Below, piece by piece: positions 43,452 through 54,521 of a stretch of DNA of 64,000 nucleotides. The notes below the pieces were generated by a model, which searched no databases, was not told the origin of the DNA, and saw nothing but the letters and a program-made list of their open reading frames with translations. Position numbers and translations under genes: made by a program. Origin of the DNA: Stachybotrys elegans (lineage: Eukaryota; Ascomycota; Sordariomycetes; Hypocreales; Stachybotryaceae); the NCBI GenBank assembly GCA_020746835.1, contig JAGPNK010000014.1, positions 372,001-436,000 on the forward strand. Reading direction: 5' to 3'. Positions within the stretch are counted from its first letter, which is position 1, and every line of letters begins with the position of its first letter.

Positions 43452-45818
43452 CTACACCACTGGTGTGGTCGTGAAGAGGGGGAGGGAGGGGATTCTTCCG
43501 TCAAGATCAACGTCGTGAGCAGGCCCATCGAACCCTCTCACGTCATCGCCCTGTGCAGTGAACCACCAGGCAATCTCCTAAAGGAAAGTCAGCCCACTTG
43601 GATTCGCCGTGGGAGAGCTCGCGGCACTTACACGATGCGGCTGGGTCTGGCTCCAGATGAAGGTGTTGGACCAATCCCTGTTAGTAGTCGCATGTTTGGT
43701 TGCAATTACATAGACTCTATAGACGCGGTTTATAACGGACGTCAAAGAGCCGTACTTGAAGACGAGGTACAGAATGCTCCCGTACGAGGGTTTGTACAGG
43801 ACCTTGTTCCCTCCGTTGTAGCACGGGTTCCACTGTCCGAGTGTGTCGGCAGTGCCGTCGTGACGGTCGATGCGAAGGCCTCGGCACCAACCGCCCTCGT
43901 GCTGAGCTGTGATTCTTCTAACCCCGTCGATTCGAGCTCTGGTCAGGAAGGCGACTCCCCTGCGACGAATCATGAATGGGTGTGTCACAAATGTTCTCCT
44001 GCTAGGCTCCATAGAGACCAGGTCCATAGAGACCAGGTCCATATTGGTCGTCCGCGTCGGGTCGGGAGAGTGGGAAACCGCTGCTCCGTAGGAAAAGATT
44101 TCCTGATACACATTTGACGGGTCAAAGAAGATGCCATCCAGCTCTTCTGTAGCCGACATGTCGAAACCCGAGACTCTCGTGTCCACCAGGGGCTCCGATC
44201 GCTGAACGCCGTAGTACAGAGTCCTTCCGCGAGATGTGACGAGCTGTCCGCGATCAAATTAGCACGGCTCGGGGCCTGCAAGCTTCAGCGGCATCTTACC
44301 GCCGGGAAGGGACCACATATCCCTATCATGTTCAGGAACGGCCCCACGAGATACATGGCTCTGATGGTCTCTCCTTTGGCCAGGAAGTGAGTAATGGAAA
44401 CGCAGTTCTCGTCGTAGTCGCCGATCCTCTTGCGGGGATCTTCGTTCAGCTGGATGCCGCAGGTGCCCAAGTGCGTGCTCCACATGGTAACGCAGCGAAC
44501 ATCTTCGTCACGAAGGTTGAGATACTCGAAGATGCGTGCTGTAGGTAGGCCAGGGAAAGTAAGCGACAGCATCTGGGCCCTAAAGTCAATCACCGAATAC
44601 CTTCCTGTCGATCTAGTATTAGATCGGGGTAGGCGATCCCAGTAAGCAGTCATAGGTCTGGGCCGTTGTAACTGAGAGGCGGCTGCTTGCGGCGTCAACG
44701 CAGCTCGAACAATCTTGAAGCCCTGTCACCATCATCAGCCATTGCTATCACATCGTCAACCGAGCCGTCTTACATCCGAAACGACCTTGAGTCCTTCTAG
44801 GTCGCTCCCACTGTCCGTCGAGATCCATCGGCATCTACGTGATCCGATATGCGCCTTGCTGCCATCCCGTAGGAGGAACGTCAGTCCCACGACACCGTAG
44901 GTGCCTAAGAAGACATGAATTCCAGTGATGAGGCCCCTGGGGACAGCAACTTCTTCCTCAAACTTCCCAACGCCACCGGGTCCGAGCTGCTTGATGCAGG
45001 TCTCGCCAAGAACAGTGAAAAAGTTGGCGCCGACCTGCTCAACGGTACAGCCCTGAAAAGGAAAGCAGAGAATGCTGGGGCTCTGTGCCCGGCTGTTTCT
45101 CCGTACTTGTTCTTGATACTCCTCCACAACTCTCGAGCACTCCAGCAACGAGCGGATGCCTCCTTCAAGATACCCGAGTATTTGCCCGGTCAGTTCAGGC
45201 GGGAGAGAGTGGCCAACATCGGAGAGAAGCCTGCCGAGTTCAGTGTCACCAGCAAGCTGCAGGAGCGGGTTCAAGGAGCGCAAGCGCGGCTCCGCAGCAT
45301 GCCTAGAATGGCGCGGATGAAGGAGAGGTCGACGCATGGTGGCGATTTGAGGCAGGTCTTCCAAGGCCAAGTCCTTCTTCACCTGCTTCGCAATGTGGTA
45401 GCAAGCGAAATGTGCAATGCGCACAACATTCTTGCCCTCACATCGGCAGCACCAGGTTTCATAGCAGAATCTAGGAGGCGGGGGCCCGTCGAAATACTCT
45501 CTGGGGTCCCCCTCAGGAAGCCTATCGATCACGAAATCTTGGTTCAAGGCAAAGTTGAGGAGGTCGGCTGTGAAGAAGAAGGTCTGGGTCTTCTGCTGTT
45601 CTGAAGCCTCCTGATCTGGGCTGACAACCAGGACTTGGGGAGCAGATTAGCAGCGCGTCTTGGTCATAGAGGGAGAAGGGGTTTGTTGGCTCACAGCACA
45701 ACCCTATTGAACCCAAGTCTTGGTCTGGCAGGTTCTCATCTTGCCTGAAACACGGCCTCACCAAGAGAGCATCGTTGCAGAAAATGCAGTGCTGCTCAAC
45801 TTTGACGTGCCAAGCCAT
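43452..45818 (-). CDS. Large F-box-type fungal protein with N-terminal CxxC motif (714 aa)
   Basis: Exons: 45818-45695, 45633-44774, 44722-44300, 44243-43632 and 43577-43452. Introns are 61, 51, 56, 54 nt, all GT...AG and all keeping frame. The N-terminus MAWHVKVEQHCIFCNDALLV has a CxxC motif. A CCRCEGKNVVRIAHFACYHI cluster follows at about residue 95. An F-box-like helix lies near 170-190 (SLPPELTGQILGYLEGGIRS). Later segments (GLITGIHVFLGTYGVVGLTF, then a DTRVSGFDMSATEEL strand) belong to the beta-rich C-terminal part seen in many Hypocreales F-box proteins. A 15-nt unit is duplicated at 44009-44041 and encodes MDLVSMDLVSM. It resembles the 691-aa protein at 61293-63535 in architecture. An SCF substrate-receptor role is inference. 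Confidence 0.65.
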
Positions 45819-46599
45819 TGCGCTCAGCTGGGATTGGGATGAATACGATTGGTAGATGGGATGGGAGATGGACGGGAGATGGACGGGAGATGGATGGGAG
45901 ATGGATGGGAGATGGACGGGGGATGGATTGTGGATGATCACGATGATGAGATGATGAGATGTCCAGGTCGGAATGATAGTGTTGGGATACTATGTGTCGT
46001 GTGTAGGAGGGGACTTCAGGTAGCTGCGCGGGGAATCCAAGAATACCCGACACAACTACCTATATACAGTACCTACCGGGCATATATAAATGCTCCTCCT
46101 TGGGAGGGTGAGTGTGACGGGCTCGGCATATTCGCCTCATCCGTTTGATTGGATTAAGCCTCGCAGCCTATCAAAGGCCCACCCCGATTATTGTTATCTA
46201 CCGTGATGCTGAGGTCGAGGTGTTGCATTGATGCAACCTTGGGTCTTCCGACTTCAGTACATGCTCCTGTGTGGCTTGGGTAGTGCCGTCGAGCCATTGG
46301 CCGGCTGTGGGCGAGGGTCGAGAATGTGGCCGCAGATGAAGGCATGGGCGCCTGGCGGTTCAACGGATTCGGTTTGCCGCAGCTGAATAAGGTCTCCAAC
46401 CCTGCCAAGGGTTGGATCGCTGCACCCATCGGTGGCGCTGGTTCAAATGCCCGACAATCCAGCTATGAGGTCGGAGCTCCGAGCCCCTTGGAGAGAAACA
46501 TGCTCAATCGTCTATATAGACCACGAATGGATATGAAGATCCTTGGCAGCAGGCCTCTGGGTTGCAGCATGTGCAACGATTTCTGACAGAAGATCCAGC
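45819..46599. other. Promoter region with 10-nt minisatellite, and spacer
   Basis: Just upstream of the F-box-type gene (45856-45927) a unit of the form GGGAGATGGA(C/T) repeats about seven times. The rest up to the kinase relic has open frames on both strands without similarity. Confidence 0.55.
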
Positions 46600-47650
46600 A
46601 GTACATGGCCTCAGATTTAGCGATCCTGGGGAGACTGCCTCTGGAATATCCTCGCTGCACCTCGATAGGTAAACGCTTTATGCAAATAGTGCCCCGTTTC
46701 CAGAACTTGTACGGGACAACTGGAGGATACGGCTGCCCAGTATTCCCGTCGTAACCAGCAGCTACAGCAAGATGCTCCATGCCATCGGCTCTAGGTTTGG
46801 CCCGGATCTCTCGGACAGTGCATTTTAGCAACACTTCAACGTTCTCTGATACAACAGGTCCTCTCGATAGGATGTCCTGCGTCGGCTTCCCTTTGTCGTC
46901 GTCAAGCAAAGCACCCATGATGGCGACAATTCTCTAGATGGGTCGACCATGATCCCCACAAGATCTGCAAGGTATTTGACATCGCAAGCGTCGAAATGTC
47001 TATTCCCAGACCTCAATAGCATGGTGGTGCATGCGAGAGCCCATAGGTCGCTGGCTAGGCCCAGCTTGCGGCCGACAGCCGCTTCTAGAGCGAGGAACTT
47101 GACAGCTGCTTAACAGCTCCGGCGGGGGCCAAAGAGCGAACGCTTCGTCAAAGTCGACGATTGAAACCTCATCTAGAAAGACGTCTATTTCCGGAGCAAA
47201 GAAGCACAGTAATCCAACGGCGCACTTGGGTGGCTCAGGGCCGATCGCTTTGCCAGATTCCGCCTCCAAAGGTGAAGGGAAGAGCTCAAGCCTCAGATGT
47301 GAGAAGAGAAAGGACAATGCACAAATGCCACCGTTGAGGTCATGAGTGTGGAGAGGTGCCGTATGGGGATCATGACATCCTCGCCCAAATCCAACGTCAA
47401 TCCGTGACTCGACGCTCTTTTTGCTTGGACTGCATCCGACGTCAGCAAGAACAATCTCCAATTCAGTGCTACCCAGCATTGGTTGGCCATATCGGGTGAG
47501 AGCCAGACGGTTGAAAAGTCGCCGGCATCAAGCTTGCGGGCAAGTAGATAGCCGCCATCATCGAAGCCATCGCCGAGATGAACTGGGTGGAAGTCGCCTC
47601 CATCGTACCACTCCACGCCCAAGACGTGTTGGGGAGGACGGGCAAGGCCG
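46600..47650 (-). pseudogene. Second broken SRPK-like protein kinase
   Basis: In minus-strand order one finds GGDFHPVHLGDGFDDGGYLL and ARKLDAGDFSTVWLSPDMAN, then CWVALN where the invariant Lys (VALK) is Asn. A frameshift leads to EIVLADVGCSP. After an internal deletion follow PLHTHDLNGGICALSF, like a kinase catalytic loop, and SIVDFDEAFALWPPPELL. A further frameshift comes before EAAVGRKLGLASDLWALACT and TMLLRSGNRHFDACD. The C-terminal part is disturbed and its end is approximate. The frameshifts, the Lys loss and the deletion mark a dead copy of the same family as 42478-42945, on the opposite strand. Confidence 0.72.
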
Positions 47651-48505
47651 AGAGGCCATTTCGACTCACAGGCGGGTGGCTACCCAGAGCCTTATCCTCC
47701 AGCTGTAATTGGCCACAGACAGCGTCAATGGCAAGCCGTGAAACCCCACAGCCGTTACAACAGAAGCACACCCATTTGCTTGGTCTTTGGAACTTTACCC
47801 CGACCAGCGGACTGTCCGTAATGAGGCAGCCTCGCGAGCAATAACCCCTCCCCCCTCCCGTCTAGCTTCGGGTGCAGGTAGGACGCCCTTCAAGTGGGAC
47901 AAGCCGAAGCCCTTCAAGGGATGAAGGGATATTTTTTCGCGTTGATAGAAAGATGGACAGAAAATAGAGGAATTACACGGCGCAGATGTCCATGCCCCGC
48001 TCTGCGAGATGGTCGTGGCTGTCGAAGCGTCAAGGCTGTAAAGTGAATGTTTGGTCAAGAAGGTGACCTCAAGTACGTGCCTCTCAAACGATGCTATTCA
48101 GGCTGGAAACGCGGCGTCACGTGATGCATGCCCTGCAAATTTAATTGGCATCATCGCCGTTGGACGCGGAACCTCGCACTCTGTCAATGGATTTATGCTA
48201 TCTCTGGTGACATGCCGGTCGTACAGACTGGTGCTGCTCAGAGCACCGCAGGTTCGCCGCGAGGCTGAACAGATGATGTCGCGATGCACCCGATGCCCAC
48301 GCATGCGTCACAATACCCCACTGCCGCCTCGGTGGTCATTCCAATCAACATATTGCCGATCAGATATTGTTTGATGCGAGATGGAAATGGTATGGTATGG
48401 TATGGTATGTTGAACTGACAGAGAGCAAGCGCATGGCTATGACATGATATCCTCTACACTACATGCAAAGTCGTTCTTCTCGATCCTTTGCCCCGTTCCC
48501 TTTCT
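47651..48505. other. Spacer with TATGG repeat
   Basis: A TATGG pentanucleotide is repeated about five times at 48386-48410. No gene seen. Confidence 0.5.
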
Positions 48506-49312
48506 TCAATACATGGCGTGTGGCATCTCGAAGATATCCGGGTCAGCCTTCTGTCTCTTGTCCTTATGAGTGCCCAGGTCCTCCATCTCCACGTCGCAGT
48601 CGCGTTCGAATTCGTCGAGCACGGGCCGCTTCTTTCCACGACACACGTCGTCTCCCTTGGCCTCGAGGTCCCGTACGAGCAGTGAAGAGGCGTCGCCCGA
48701 GGGCCCCGGGGTACCGGTACCGGTACCGGTGTCGCCGTTTTCGCTTGCGACTATTATGCACGAGTTCGAGGGGCTGCCAGCTCTGGCGTCCATCGACATG
48801 TTATCGATGGAGTTGGCGTCACTCCCCTGCCTATCGTCGGCATTGCGCGTCTCCAACCAGCTGATGCGGTCTGAGTTCACGGGGCTAAACGGCTCAACCG
48901 GGTCGATGGGGTCGGGAAGCATTTCAAAGTCAAAGTCCAGATAGGGGATGGGCTGATCGCCGTTGAAGACCATCTTAGGAGGTCGGTCTTCGACATCTTC
49001 CACCGTAGGGTGTCTATAAGTCATGCGAGCATCAGAGCCGAGGTCCCTTCTTCTGGTTCTGTGGCGATCCAGGCCGAGGGAGTTCTTGAGCTGCTGGGCG
49101 AGCTGCGACACTTCTAGCTCTGTGCTTTTGCTCGACTGGGAATGCAACTGGTGCTCGCTGCCCGTCATGGCTTCCTCGGGGATCTCACGAAGACATTTCT
49201 GTGGTGGCAAATCGCTGTTGTCAGCAACGGTGCGGAGGAAGGATAGCTAGGAAGACAAAGAACCTACCGCTTTTCCCTTTGCACGGCGCAGAGCTGGACT
49301 GAACTCAGACAT
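48506..49312 (-). CDS. Hypothetical acidic nuclear-type protein (245 aa)
   Basis: Exon 1 is 49312-49268 (MSEFSPALRRAKGKA), the intron is 49267-49199 (69 nt, GTAGGT, TGCTGAC, CACAG) and exon 2 is 49198-48506. The body has a short helix (STELEVSQLAQQLKNSLGLD) and an aromatic/acidic motif (PIPYLDFDFEMLPDPIDP). A Gly/Thr run (GDTGTGTGTPG) is encoded by the hexamer repeat GGTACC at 48710-48732. The C-terminus is charged with basic patches (GKKRPVL, HKDKRQKAD). It looks largely disordered, with nuclear signals. I do not recognise it. The acidic/aromatic patch could be an activation-type segment, which is speculation. Confidence 0.65.
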
Positions 49313-50502
49313 GGTTGAACTGGGTGGGATGAGAGGGCGCAAACGGGCAGCCCGTTGGGAGCGAGGCGCTTCGCCCGGGTGAATACAAGGCAGGGTAGGA
49401 GCGCGCGCTGATCCGATTTGAGAATGTCTGCTATGCTGCCCCTCTTGCGCTGCTACTTAGGGTAAGTAGTAGATAGGTAAGGTGTGTTGTATTTGCAAGA
49501 TGCAGGCGGCAATCGATGCGATATGATTCGCGAGCGGTATTAGAGCATCGAGCCGAGACTTGGTAAGTCAATAGCACTGCAAGAAGGCAATGGTGTTCAA
49601 CACTCCAGCCGGCACAACCCGTCACTTTATACAAGACATCCAAAACCTTAACCATCGTCGAAGCAAAGGTACTGACAACCTTTGCCTACGGATGTTGCCT
49701 TGCGAAAAAGTTTCCGGTGTCCACTCCAGACTGTATGGCGATTTTGGCAATTGTGCTTGGGTTGTGATATTAAATCACCAGGCAATCCCCAGTGTCTAAG
49801 TATCTTCAGGTCAGGTATGGTGTGGCTCATACATCTTGCACTGGGTAGAGACTCCAACACAGGCTGGGCAGGAGGCGACGATACTGCCACAAAACATCAG
49901 CTGCGAAGGTTTCTCTAATTTTCAAGAAGCCAATGCTTCATAGTCGTGTATGCAACAGCCTGTCGGTGCTGTAGATAGAGGGGGAATGCAGCGTCAGGAG
50001 CATGCTCACGAGGCAAACGATCCCACCATGTTTCTGGGCAGCGACTCATTCACAACATAACACAATTAGTGGTCAGCAGGATTTTAATTTAATTCAATTC
50101 AAGCCTATGCGATGTCTCCTCGTGGTCATCTCTAATACCCCAGCAAATTCGCGCATCCAGTACTTGGCATACTCCACGATGCCACAGCGGTGACTTCGCT
50201 CACAAGATTGACCCTCGCCATGGCGTTTCCGCTATCACCCTTCCGACTCTCCACCGCTCGTCCTGGGTTAACGTCAGTAAGAATGAGCCCTGCGCTGCCC
50301 TGTCGGTGGTTGAAGTAGCTCGTACCCAATACGCCTCATTCCTCCAATGCAATGGCGACCGCTATCAATGGAGGTAGGGTGGGACACGACAACGCTCTCG
50401 AAAGCTCCATCCGATCTTCGCTGATTCTCCCGACTGAGTCGCCAAGTGCTGGCTAATGAAGCCGGTGGTGGACAATATCAAACGACTGCTGAACTTGTTG
50501 GG
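49313..50502. other. Intergenic stretch, no supported gene
   Basis: The promoter of the preceding minus-strand gene lies at its left end. No open frame of note and no repeat beyond AGGTAAG-type tracts near 49460. Confidence 0.5.
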
Positions 50503-50868
50503 TCATCCGCCGACTCTGCATCGAAATACTCCTCTGTGCGGCATCCTACCTAAAGTCTCAGAAGGCCTCGTCTTATCATAAAGGGCCTCCAACATCAGGA
50601 TATGAATTCCCTCTCCATAGTCGTAGACTGCAAGTATGCGCGGAACGGATGCGTTTGTGATGTGCTCTCGGATAGACTGAAGCGCGTGGACCTCGCTCGG
50701 AGAACAAGACAGCTTGATCAAGCGGTGGCGCGGGAGCTTGAGGATCTTATCGCTCCCGCAGTGCTTTCGGTACATGACCTTGCCGGCCCAAACCTGTATT
50801 CGCAGCCATAGTGGCAGCTCGGGCGACGTCAGCTTGATGTGCTTGTAACTGTACTTGGGTTGCGGCAT
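50503..50868 (-). pseudogene. Aminoglycoside-phosphotransferase-like kinase fragment (121 codons)
   Basis: The frame starts MPQPKYSYKHIKLTSPELPL at 50868. It then shows the N-lobe pattern of fungal APH-type phosphotransferases: LIKLSCSPSEVHALQSIREH, then NASVPRILAVYDYGEGIHIL. In that family LME and roughly 200 residues with the Brenner-type HGD and DWE motifs would follow. Here the frame diverges after ILM and stops within 30 codons, and I found no continuing exon. It is either a relic or a gene whose 3' part I cannot see. Confidence 0.5.
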
Positions 50869-51443
50869 TTCGATGTCGGGTTGGCTCGAATTCGGAGTTT
50901 GAGGTAAACAGAAGATGGCGTTTGTATCAAGACCTGTTTGTAGAAAGAAGCCTGGTTAGTAGTAGGAAGATGGATAGCATCAATCACGTGTCGCCCTTCT
51001 ACTGGCACTTGACGGCAGGTGCTGCTCCTTCATTCTACTTGAGGGCAAACAACCCGCACAAGCCGCCGGGCAACTGCAGCAAACATCAGCCCGGTGGCTA
51101 ATTAAAGCACCTTGGGCGGTCCATGGCCATGGCAAACACGCACGGGCGACGGGCGCTGGCTCCCTTGACGGGAAGCTGCAAGCTTTCCTGATTGCCGGTA
51201 GAAGCATTGACTTTTATGCCATCTATATATCACGGTAGAGTATGGCCCTACTCTGTCCCATAGATGTTTCGCTACATGCTTCTAGAACATCAATCATTGC
51301 GAGACATCACTGGCTGCTGGCAAGCTCACCTCTCGCCCTACAAATTCGTTTCTTGCTCGATAGCCTTCATCTTCTGGGTATCATTTTGCCATCATCTCGC
51401 TTGTCTCGTCCAATTAAGCGTCCAAGTCACATCACAACCAACA
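50869..51443. promoter_or_regulatory. Upstream region of the gene at 51444
   Basis: A TATATATC sequence lies near 51223 and a CT-rich leader precedes the ATG. The frame is open upstream of 51444 too, but that part is leader-like. Confidence 0.4.
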
Positions 51444-51992
51444 ATGCTTCTCAACTTGCCATACCGCAAGCGCCGAGTGTTTGTGGCCCTCTACTATAGC
51501 CAGGGTCTCGCTTCCAACCCGAGAGCCAACGCGCGCGACCACACTAGGTTTCACTGGGCCATATGGGTAGAGCCCAGAGGCAGCAAAGGCGAGGGTGCTT
51601 GCTACCAGGTCCTATACCCTGACAGATACCTCAACGGCTCCCACTCTGGTGAATGGCTCTTCAATTACCAAGCCAACGCAGACTACACCAGGAGCCACAC
51701 CATGCTCGGCCGCATCATGGTTGGCAAGTTGCCGCCTCGCATCTCCCTAGACGATGTCAGGATGATTCTGACTCGCCTCCCACTTCCTGTCCGAGACTCG
51801 CCTATCGATACCTGCGATTCCTGGGCATTTAGGGCCTTGGAGGAACTTCAGAAGTACGGATGTGTCGACGACTTTGACGTCCCCGGTTTCATGGATCATG
51901 CACACGCGAAGGCCTCCGAATGGTGCAGACTTGGCGGCTACCCAGCTGTGAACAAGAAGGAGAACTACCGCCCTGACAGGAAGTTTCCCTAG
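51444..51992 (+). CDS. Small fungal hypothetical protein (182 aa)
   Basis: An intronless frame from ACCAACAATG at 51444 to TAG at 51990-51992. It starts MLLNLPYRKRRVFVALYYSQ and continues FHWAIWVEPRGSKGEG and CYQVLYPDRY. Then come LGRIMVGKLPPRISLDDVRM and a C-terminal DSWAFRALEELQKYG helix. The pattern of a VALYY strand followed by HWAIWVEP and a later CDSWAFRAL segment is that of a widespread fungal-only family of small proteins, which I believe is catalogued as DUF6914, though I am unsure of the number. No signal peptide. Function unknown. The long in-frame upstream extension from 51264 is unlikely to be translated. Confidence 0.65.
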   Translation: MLLNLPYRKRRVFVALYYSQGLASNPRANARDHTRFHWAIWVEPRGSKGEGACYQVLYPDRYLNGSHSGEWLFNYQANADYTRSHTMLGRIMVGKLPPRISLDDVRMILTRLPLPVRDSPIDTCDSWAFRALEELQKYGCVDDFDVPGFMDHAHAKASEWCRLGGYPAVNKKENYRPDRKFP

Positions 51993-53306
51993 GTCTTCTC
52001 TTCAGGGCGGCGAGTACGCGATGGTACATCCATGGGTTTTCTGGTTGAATCGGCCGATATAATAGGGTAAGAGGAGGAATGGATGTTCAGGTACATACAT
52101 GGAGTGTGTAATTTAATAATAACTAGACTGTTTGGCTCAAAGCGCGATGTGTGATGGATGGTGATGTCTCTGTCTGTGAACGAATGGCCTCGTGGTGGGA
52201 TTGCGCCTGGAAGCCAGGACTGGCATAACAGATCCTCTCCGAGCTGTTCGTTGCCGTAGTTGACACAGACACTCGCGGGTTGGGATGCAGTTCTTTGCAA
52301 ACCAGATTTGGAGGTGACAGTCGCAGGGTTACCATCAGCTCCTTTCCCCAGCTTGATCTCATAGTTTGTTGTAAGTGTAGCCTGTAGCCTTCAGATGATG
52401 GCCATGGGAGAGAGTGGGTAAAATCTTGCTCATGGCCTCATGCTTCTGTTTTCTGGTGAGAATCGTAGTTTGGGGTTTTTTTTTACCAACTTCCAAACCT
52501 ATTCTACGTTGTGTCCTTCAGCATGATGTGAATGAAGTTGAAATTAGCATGTGGCGTTTGACTTGCCGAACAAAATATCACGACCAATAACCACAGCATT
52601 CAAGAGCAGCCACAAGCAGACTTCAAGAGCTTCAAACACCATAAACCACACCTCCAATCCATATTAAATACAAATGATACAATGCAATAAGATTCCACGA
52701 CAGGTTGAGCATCAATTCAATTGACATTGTACGCGGTGCATGTCTAGGGTAGCGTGCAAACACAAGAAGCTCCAGCCACAGCAGTAGCGTAACCAAACTC
52801 TAACAGCCAATCACGCGAATAGCAGTACACTAATTTGGAAAAGAGTTGGTGTATTTCTGATCTGGCTAGCACCAAGAATTCTTCTCAGGCGCGGAGATCA
52901 GGACAAGAATTTGTACCTACGGCTTAGATGCTGCTGCTCCCCTTCTATAGTCATGGCATGGACCCAGCTTATCCAGCCCCAGATACAATTGCTACGCTTG
53001 CTTGCCAAGACATTGACTACAGGGAGAGCATAGCCGTCGAGACCAACAAGGCTGATGCTCTTGAAGCAGGTCCCTCACCAGTCGCCCATTCAACTTATTG
53101 AGGCATGCGTTGGAACATATTGACTGTTGTCGATGTCATTGGTCTCATTGGCCTATGGACATCAAAAATGCAGACCTTGCCATGCTGAGTTCTTTCCCAT
53201 CCGGACGCAACACCCCAAGAAAATAGAAGCAAGCCCCACACGTTGGTGTATTTTTTCAAATTCCCAAAGATACACAGCAACACTACCGCGCCCCGGTTTC
53301 CCTTTC
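51993..53306. other. Intergenic stretch, no supported gene
   Basis: 3'-flanking sequence of convergent genes. A poly-T run (52477-52485) is the only simple feature noted. Confidence 0.55.
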
Positions 53307-54063
53307 TTAGATCGTGGTCTCGTACGCCAGGGGGGTGACGGTCTCGGGAGGGTTGTCGGTCAGGGAGACCGTCCTGGCCTCCCGGGGGCCGAGGGGCAGG
53401 CGCTTCACCTGGACGGTGACGCCGTCCTTGCGAGCCTGCTTCTTGGCCTCGGCGTTGGCCTTGACGCGCTTGATGAAGTCTTCGCGGGAGCGAGAGGGCG
53501 CGATGTGCTCGATTCGGATGTTGATTCGCTTCTCGATGTAGCGGTGCTTCACCTTCTTGTAGATGATGATGCCGACGGCCGACTTGGCGACGTTGTAGAT
53601 GACGCCAGTCTTGCCGTGGTAGACCTTGTAGGGCATACTGTGAACCGCGGAGTCAGCCATCTTGCTCCCCTCCATTCTCCCCGTCGGCCCTTTCGCCCAG
53701 TGTTCCCACCAGCTCAGAGCTTAGGGTGTATGTGTGGTTGAGTTTCGCTTACCCCTTCTGGACAGCACCGTTGGTCTTGATGTCGACAATGTCACCAACC
53801 CTGCATTTTCCCTCGTAAGTTTCTCTACCAGGCCAATCTCGATCCTCTCGCTACTGACTTGTACTGCATAAGGTAGGTGGACAGAGCGATCATGCCCTTC
53901 TTGCGAAAGTCTCGGCTGAAGGCATACTGAAGGTCCGACGAATTAGCAACACGGTTCCGCCAACAGCAACAGGGAAATTTCGTCGCCTCAGAATTCGCAA
54001 GACAAGGGGGACGAGGTGTAAACATACTCGGGTGCCCGCCCGCTTTCCGTATGAATGACCCAT
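53307..54063 (-). CDS. 60S ribosomal protein eL21 (160 aa)
   Basis: Exons: 54063-54028, 53926-53859, 53800-53753 and 53637-53307. Introns are 101, 58 and 115 nt. The protein opens MGHSYGKRAGTRYAFSRDFR and continues GMIALSTYLMQYKVGDIVDI. It then shows the eL21 signature MPYKVYHGKTGVIYNVAKSA and HRYIEKRINIRIEHIAPSRS, and ends with LAYETTI. Length and N-terminal exon pattern match the family. eL21 sits in the 60S subunit near the central protuberance. It diverges from uS4 across 458 bp. Confidence 0.95.
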
Positions 54064-54521
54064 CGCGGCGAAGTTGTTTGGCGAAAACGCGGCGAAATGT
54101 CGTTTGTCGAGGTAGTGGGTTGTCGAAGAAGGTCAGTCGTCCTCGTTCACTTTTGGTGTTGTGGATTTCCTTCCCTCACAGGTTGTGTGCGCGGGGCGGA
54201 GGATGAGATAATCCGCCAGACCTTTTTTTTTTTCTCCCCTTCCCTGGCCCTTCTCTGCAAAAGTTTAACCCTCCGCTAGGGCTAAGAAGCTGTGGTGCGG
54301 CCTGGGCTTGGCGTGGGGCCAGGTCTTAGGGTTCAGTAGAGGAGCTCCCACGTGACGCGCTGATCCGCGAAAAATCACCACCCCACAACTTGATTGATTT
54401 CGGACTTGTGCATCGTTGAGCAAAAGTTCACATCTCCAGACATCACCACAGGAGCAAGTCAAGTAAGTCGCTCGATCACTACCACCACGCACTCTGCGCA
54501 TCCTAACATTGCCGCTACAGA
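54064..54521. promoter_or_regulatory. Bidirectional ribosomal-protein promoter with TTAGGGTT element
   Basis: The interval separates the starts of eL21 (minus) and uS4 (plus). It contains TTAGGGTT at 54326-54333 and an imperfect inverted pair TTAACCCT/AGGGCTAAG at 54265-54286. It also has a poly-T/CT tract (54223-54240) and, at 54459-54520, a probable 5'-UTR intron of uS4 (GTAAGT...CTACAG just before the ATG). TTAGGG-type boxes are bound by TBF1-like factors in ribosomal promoters of several ascomycetes; binding here is inference. Confidence 0.6.

Noticed and set aside
44915..45604. 229-codon plus-strand frame
   Set aside because: Antisense to exon 2 of the F-box-type gene.
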